Below, piece after piece: positions 57,906-64,000 of a stretch of DNA of 64,000 bases. This DNA is from Hirsutella rhossiliensis (Eukaryota > Ascomycota > Sordariomycetes > Hypocreales > Ophiocordycipitaceae), in NCBI RefSeq assembly GCF_020360975.1, contig NW_025408671.1, positions 5,890,001 to 5,954,000 of the forward strand, read 5' to 3'. A program made the position numbers and the translations under genes. Under the pieces are notes generated by a model. It saw only the letters and a list, made by a program, of their open reading frames with translations, ran no database searches and was not told the DNA's origin. Numbering within the stretch: the first letter of the stretch is position 1; every line of letters begins with the position of its first letter.

Positions 57906-60900
57906 ATAGTATTAATAGTAGCTAGCTTTACTTATAGCTCTAGTAATAGTTTTATAAATAAGGGCTTCTTACTTTTATATCTAAGTATTTTCGATAGTAC
58001 GTTAGCTAGGTTTAATTTACCTATATAATACTTAATTATAAAGTTAAATAGTACTAAATATATATACTATCTTACTTACCCTTTATTTAAGGATTTTTAG
58101 TATATAAATATTTAAAGGTTATAGTAGTTTAATAATACCTTTACTTTATATACTACCCCTTTAATATAATATTACTAGTATTTAAATAACTTAATAATAG
58201 CGAATAGTTCTTAGTTTAAAATACTATAATTAAGTTCGGCTTTAGTAAACTTCCTTAACTAAAATATAATTAGATAGTAGCGCCCTTTATTATTAAGTTA
58301 AAAGATAATCCTTACTATTATAAATTATAATATATTTATTTTAATATAAATATATTTTTCTAGATTATAATATTAAAGGAGTAAGGCTCTTTAAAAGTAT
58401 CTTTAAGAGCCTAAAACGCTACCCTTTTAGTAAGGTTTAGCTCTATACTCCTTAGCTTCTTTTATTTTTACTCCTTTTAATAATATAGTTATGGCGCTAT
58501 AACTTTTAAGTACCTATATATAAATTATCGGTAAAAATTATAGAACTAAAGGAAAACCTAAATATTATAGTAGGTTATAGGTTTAAGCTATTAAGCTATT
58601 ACCTTTACTTATTAAGGGTCTATTAATACCTTATTAATAAATAAAATAAACCTAAGGAACTTAATTAACTATTAATAAAAGATATATACTAATAGTTTTA
58701 TATAAGGCTTTATAGCCTTTAGCCTTTTTATTACTTATCCTAAGTATTTAGTATATTCTTTTCTTATCTTTAAGTATATAAGAATATTATTAAAGTAAAC
58801 TATATAGATTATATCTTTAAGCCTATTATACGCTTAATAAATATAGCTTTAAAATATAGCTAGTATATTAGTAAGTTTAAAGGGTATTACTAGGTATTTA
58901 AAATATTTATAATATATTTAAAAGCGGTCTTTATTTATCTCCTTTTAAAATTTAAATACGTTAATATATATTCTATATATTAATCTTAGAAAATAGTTAG
59001 CCTTTTAATAGTAGTTAATAATCTCTAAAATAAAGGGTAAATAGTACCGATTCTTTTATATAACGTAGTTAAGTCCTAGGTAGTTTATATATAGCTATAA
59101 AGTACTATCCCTTTTTAAAATAAAAAGGATAGGTGCCTTAGCTAAGCTCTTTAACTCTTAGATTATTTTCCTTTTTATTATATCTTAGATCTAGTCGTAT
59201 AATACTTAGAGTTCCCTTTATAATAAAGGGTAAATTAGTCTATAAAGGGGTTCTATATTAAGGATTAAATTAATTACGTAATTTATTCCCTTTCTCGCTA
59301 GTAATAAGTTAGATTTATTAGCTAAGAAAGTATCTTTAAACTAATAAAGAGTTATAGGATTTTACCTTATTCTTTTTATAAAATCCCTTTATTTTTATCT
59401 TTATTTAGTAGTAAGATTATCTTAGGATTAAGTACTATTATATATACCCTTACTTTATTCCTATATTCTTAAAAGAATCTATAAGGGTTTTATAAGGTTT
59501 TACTACTTAGTTACTACTTAAACTACTACTATTATTTTTATAGGATAATATAAATATATTTATCCTTTAAGGTAATAACTAATAAAAGGATTAATACTTA
59601 ATCGTTTAGTATTAACTTATTAGTATTATTATAAAAATAAGTAATTATCTTTTTAGTGCCTCTTATATTTATTATTTAAAGTAGTACTAACTATACTTTA
59701 TACTCCTTTACCTTACTATTACTAAGCCTCTTAAGGTATATAAGTAAAAGTAGAATTTTAGGAAATTAAGGAATTATATAAGACTATATAATAAAGGGGA
59801 AGAAGGAGTATAAGGTAGGATTTTTAACGGAATTTATTAGTAGTATATTAGTATATAAAAGAGGTATTAAAGTTAATAGTTCTATCTCTATTTACTAGTA
59901 GATATACTATCTTATATAGATAATTATAGCTAAATAAAAGAACCTTTTAAGACTAGATTTAGGCTACTATATAGTCTTAAAACTAAGGAATTCTATAATA
60001 CCTAAGCGTATCTAAAAGTATCTTAGTTCTACTAATATTTATATTTAAAGGAGGTTAGTTATACTAATATTCTTAAGAGGTCTTAGCTAGTATTTTAAGC
60101 TAGCTCTATTCTTTTAATTCCTGATTATATAATACCTAGTAACCTGTTTAATATATAATAATATATAAAATAATAGGCGATTCTTACTTTATAAGATAAG
60201 ACTTTATCTATAATTACTATACTACTTATTAGCTTATATAATTAAGAGAGTATATTATAGCTACTTTATTTATAGTAGGAATACTATTCCTTATAAAGCC
60301 TTAATAACTTAAGGTATAATAGTACTACTTATAGTAATCCTTACTATTAAGTAAAGTATATATTTATAAGGTTAATAGTACTATAAGTATCTAAATATAT
60401 AAAGGCTTTAGTAAGGTTTCGCTTTAATATTATTATAAGAGTTTTAAGTAACTATCTTATAAGTATTAAGTTTACTAAGAGAGAGGTATTTAACTTAATA
60501 TCTTACTTTTTCCTTAGTTTATAGTATTAAATTTTAAAAGTCTTTACTAAGGTTTTTACCTTTAAAGTATTAGTATATTTTATAAATAGGTATCCTAGCT
60601 TATTATATTAGAAATATATAATTCTTAATAAAGTAAAAGATCTTCTTTTTTAATAATATCCCTTAGTTTAGCCCTTAGTTAGTATATCGCTAGCTTACTA
60701 GTTATTAGTTAAGTTAGTAGTATTTTCTTAATAATTTAGCCTAGCTTATCGGCCTCTTTAATTCCTCCCTTATATATACTACCTTAAGGTATAGTACTAT
60801 TTCTATTCTTAGTTCTTTTAAGGGTAAAAGTAGTATTAATATATTACTTCTTATTAATAGTAGTATTATAATATTATTAAGCGACTTATATAAGCTCTTC

Positions 60901-61802
60901 CCGTTAATATATATAAATAAGTATTAAATAAAGGTTAATTTAGTTTTAAAGTTATAGTTCTAGCTTAATAAAAATATAAGAGCACGCGCTTATTAATAGG
61001 TATTTAAAATACCTCTTTAAGGAGTTAAGGTATAAGCTAAACTTTAAGAGGACTAGCCTTTTATTAGCGAGCCTCCTTTAATTACGTCGCTAATAGTATC
61101 TCTTTATTTATAGTATCTTTAATTAAGATAAGTATCTATTCTTTAAAGTATACTTAATCTATACTATATTTAATTTAGTCGATTAGCGCTTATTCTTTAA
61201 AGTATTAGCGCTATCTTACTTTAAAGTCGCTATATATATAATCTATTATATAAAGGATCTTTATTTTATTATAATAAAAATATCTAAGCGCTACCTTAAA
61301 GGCGTCCTCTAGATTATAAGTCTAGTTTAAATGTTTCTATATATTAGTAGGTTAAGATAATTAAGCGATATAATTAATCTTAATCTTACTACTATAACTA
61401 CTATCCGATTTAAGGGAGTAGGACTATCGACGCTTCTTTAAACGGATAGCGATAGCACCGGCGCGTTTAATAATTCCTCCTTTAATTATATAATGCGGTC
61501 TTATAGGCGTTTTGTCTCCTCTAGCTCTTAATATATACTTATAAAGCTATAAGCTTTTCCTTATAAGACGGTTATCTTATACCTATAAGTAGCGATATCT
61601 TTAATATAGTTATAATACTATTTATAATAGGGGTTTATTTTAAGGATATATCTTCTTATTTTTTATCTTTTAAGTAGATACTTAATATATATAATAAAGA
61701 GGCCTTAACTAGTTAATTACTATATTACGCTATAGGAGCGTTATATAGTCTTTTTTAAGTAGCTATCTTTACTAAGTAACTAAAAAAGGAAGCTTTAAAA
61801 GT
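57906..61802 (-). pseudogene. pol: Gypsy-B-2 gag, RT and RNase H relics
   Basis: Minus strand. RNase H and the RT end lie at 57906-58490, the RT body at 58493-59400, and gag/protease at 59400-61750 with the 567-bp insert. The sequence is even more decayed than copy 1; no intact motif remains. Confidence 0.65.
59729..60295. mobile_element. Unclassified 567-bp insertion, possibly a solo LTR
   Basis: Bounded by aagcc at 59724-59728 and 60296-60300. The corresponding stretch of Gypsy-B-1 (about 36043-36060) has a single aagcc and no insert. No ORF, no clear terminal inverted repeats and no match to other LTRs in the window. RIP is heavy, with one or two CpA/TpG left near 60120. Confidence 0.6.
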
Positions 61803-62059
61803 TATAAAGGAATATATATTATAGTACGATTAGTTAGGTAATAGAGATAGCTAGAGTTACTATACTATATATATTTTATTCTCCTTATTATAAGACTAAA
61901 GCTTATAAGAAAAGGGATTTTTTCTCTTTAATTAAAGTAGTAAGTAGTCTATAACTTATAAGTAAGGTAAGTATAATTCCTTATTAATACCTTACTAATA
62001 TATTAGTAGTATATACCTAAGTACTTTATTAGCTTATACCTCTTAGTAGCGCTCTTATA
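61803..62059 (-). repeat. Gypsy-B-2 5' LTR (257 bp)
   Basis: Same length and ends as 37561-37817. Directly followed by Copia-G, starting gcttc. Confidence 0.87.
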
Positions 62060-62896
62060 GCTTCCTTTTACGCTTATATTAAATAAAGAGCTTTTACGTA
62101 ATCTATCCTTTTAAGCTAGGGAGTAAGAGAAATACTAATATTAATAAAAGGTAGGCTCCCTACTCTTTTTTTTTAGCTATTTCTACTAGACCGGATATCT
62201 CTTTTATAGTCTCCTAGCTAGCTAGATATAACTAGAATCCTAGCCCTAGGTATTAAGAAGTAGTAGATAAAGCTATCCTTTATATCTATTTAATAAGATT
62301 ATATAGTCTATGCCTAAGAAGATAGGAAGGAAACTAGCTACTAAAATCTTCCTTTATTTAAGGATTCTGTCCTTTATAGATAATTCCTTAAATAGAAAGA
62401 GCTTATAAGAGTATATTATATCCCTTTTAAAGGAACTATTACTTAGAGAGCTTTAAAGTAAGCTACTATTATAACTTTAAGTATAAAGGTAAGCTACTAG
62501 CTCTTTTAAAAGTATTAAAAGAAGCGATTTTCCTTAGCTAGCTACTAATATCTTTATAACTATAAATTCCGTCCTTATTAGCTATAGAATATAATAATAC
62601 GTAGACTATATAAATTCTTATAAAGGAAAATAGTAAGCTATTAACCTAGCTATAGTATATCGATATCTATTAGTATTAGTTATACTAAGAGGTTTAAAGG
62701 GGACTTATTTCTATCTATTAGGTTTTAATAGTATTAATAAAAGCTAACGGTCTTACGAAGCTATTACTAAAGTAAAAGCTAGCTATCTTTTTATAGTAAA
62801 TTAAGCTAAAGACGTTTAAGAAAAGCTATCTTTAAAAGCCCGCCTTAAGAGTCTATAAGAGGAGCTAATAGTATATAAGAAGAAGGAGACGTTTAT
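62060..62896 (+). pseudogene. pol: Copia-G, RT end and RNase H fragment
   Basis: Collinear with Copia-A about 18490-19320: RT tail, an RNase H block near 62340-62400 and the C-terminus near 62880. Both ends are cut, left by the Gypsy-B-2 LTR and right by the Copia-H LTR. Heavy RIP. Confidence 0.75.
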
Positions 62897-63381
62897 TCTC
62901 GTAAAGAGAGATATAAGAAGTATATAAAAATATATAAAGGTAAAATTAAAAGTAAGGGGTTAAATAGGGAGGGCAGAAAGATTTAATTCTTATAGGGGTA
63001 GTAATAAAGGTAAGGGAGTAATTATTATATTGCCTTAATTATCCTTCTTTTCTTTATCTAACGCCCCTCTTTATACCTATTTAGTATCTTAATTAATAAA
63101 GAAGATCCTACTTAAAGAAGCTACTAATATCCTTTTAACTACTAGGCTTTTTACCGGTTTTTCCCTTCCTTTCTAGCCGTTGCTAGTATATCTATCTTAT
63201 CTCTCGCTACCTTTATAGGAAGCTATTACTACTTCTACTTCCCCTTATACCCCTACCCTCCTTTTTATACCTCTTTTTAGCTCCTTCTTCCCTTTTCTAT
63301 ACTAAGTGTTTTTAGCTTCCTAGGTCCCTTATACTAAGGGATATCTCTAAGAACTACGAAATTAATCTATGCTTCGCGATA
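62897..63381 (-). repeat. Copia-H 3' LTR
   Basis: Matches the other Copia LTRs in reverse orientation, including the extra segment near 63300 seen in Copia-D. Confidence 0.86.
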
Positions 63382-64000
63382 TACCCCCTTAGCTATAGCC
63401 TGCCCTTATAGAAAGGGTAAAGCTAAATACCTAGGCTGGTAAGCGTAAAAAGGAGGTCTTAGTCTATACTTATCCCTTACTTAATAAATCCGGGTTATAG
63501 CCCTAAGCTCTTTTAGACCTACTTTAGGAAAAGGGGCCTTAAGGAGGAAATTAAGTCCTATAAATAAGGGGGGCTTCTCTAAGGATAAGTCCTTATAAAA
63601 AGGGGGCCTTTTAAGAAGAATAAATCCTAATTAAGCTAGGGGCCCTCCTTTAGGATAAGTCCTAATTCCTATCTTTAGCTATAGACGTCTCTTTCCTCCT
63701 ACGTACTATTAGCTCCTCTTATAGACTCTTAAGGCGGGCCTCTAAGGATAGCTTTTCTTAAACGTCTTCTAGCTTAATTTACTATAAAAAGATAGCTAGC
63801 TTTTACTTTAGTAAGGGCTTTATAAGACCGTCGCCTTTTATTAATACCGTTAGAACCTAATAGATAGAAATTAGTCCCCTTTAGACCTCTTAATATAACT
63901 AATACTAATAAATATCGATATACTATAGCTAGGTTAATAGCTTACTATTTTCCTTTATAAGAATTCGTATAGTCTATATATTATTATATTCTATAGCTAA
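62897..64000 (-). mobile_element. Copia-H, 3' end on the minus strand, runs off the right edge
   Basis: LTR 62897-63381 (485 bp; ends cttcgcgata on +), polypurine tract (taccccc on +) at 63382, 3' UTR, then the RNase H end of pol from about 63690 to the window edge. Confidence 0.82.

Larger units (their letters stand above)
57906..62059 (-). mobile_element. Gypsy-B-2, 5' part on the minus strand
   Basis: Collinear with Gypsy-B-1 from the point matching 21051 through RNase H, RT and gag to the 5' LTR (61803-62059). Where copy 1 carries Gypsy-A-2, this copy is uninterrupted (gttat at 58488-58492). It has its own insert at 59729-60295. Everything from integrase to most of ORF a is missing. Confidence 0.82.

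Noticed and set aside
1..64000. tRNA, rRNA or host gene
   Set aside because: No clover-leaf with A and B boxes, no rRNA block, and no intact frame with host-like features; all segments align to transposable elements or unclassified inserts.
1..64000. Centromere
   Set aside because: RIP-saturated nested retroelements are common at ascomycete centromeres, but sequence alone cannot separate this from other heterochromatin; CENP-A mapping would decide.

Overview
The window looks like a heterochromatic, AT-rich block from a filamentous ascomycete (Pezizomycotina) that has repeat-induced point mutation (RIP). CpA and TpG are almost absent over long stretches (I found none in 8881-9120) and TpA is in great excess. 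Old reading frames are recognisable only if TAA/TAG are read as decayed CAA/CAG/TGG. I see no host protein gene, tRNA, rRNA or CRISPR array. Everything I can assign is transposable-element sequence, and the species cannot be named from it.

Five kinds of element occur; names are mine. (1) Gypsy-A: chromodomain Ty3/gypsy element with 186-187 bp LTRs and an extra GC-rich ORF3. (2) Gypsy-B: chromovirus with 257 bp LTRs and a reading-frame block on the opposite strand next to its 3' LTR. (3) Gypsy-C: a very decayed chromovirus on the + strand. (4) Copia: about 477 bp LTRs and a primer-binding site matching an internal part of initiator-Met tRNA; six or more copies or pieces. (5) Small non-autonomous elements: X (177 bp LTRs, 1.7-1.9 kb) and two TRIM-like satellites with 74 bp and 98 bp LTRs.

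Layout. 1-3440 is the 3' part of a Gypsy-A inserted into a Copia remnant (3441-5337), which lies in Gypsy-C. Gypsy-C runs from 5338 to about 43440 but is split by X-1 (6711-8419), Gypsy-B-1 (10315-37817, minus) and X-2 (39092-40967). Gypsy-B-1 holds Copia-A (14020-19881) and Gypsy-A-2 (21641-34806, minus), and Gypsy-A-2 holds a composite Copia/TRIM provirus (26484-32662). Matching 5-bp target-site duplications (TSDs) support this order: ttaac, actac, ctagc/ctagt, acttt, gttag/gttaa, ataag. The right part is more rearranged: Copia-D (43441-50100, minus, with a 372-bp TRIM inside), a Gypsy-B-2 piece, a Copia-F piece, Copia-C (51530-57905), the rest of Gypsy-B-2 (57906-62059, with an unknown 567-bp insert), then Copia pieces G (+) and H (minus, running off the window).

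How the parts relate. The Copia and both TRIMs share TGTCG-type termini, the same primer-binding site directly after the LTR, and a hairpin of differing sequence right behind it, so the Copia machinery probably mobilised the TRIMs. The X elements share an almost identical LTR 3' end with Gypsy-A and are probably its satellites. The composite is the best-preserved element and its TRIM part is essentially free of RIP. RIP has altered catalytic Asp codons in most other copies.
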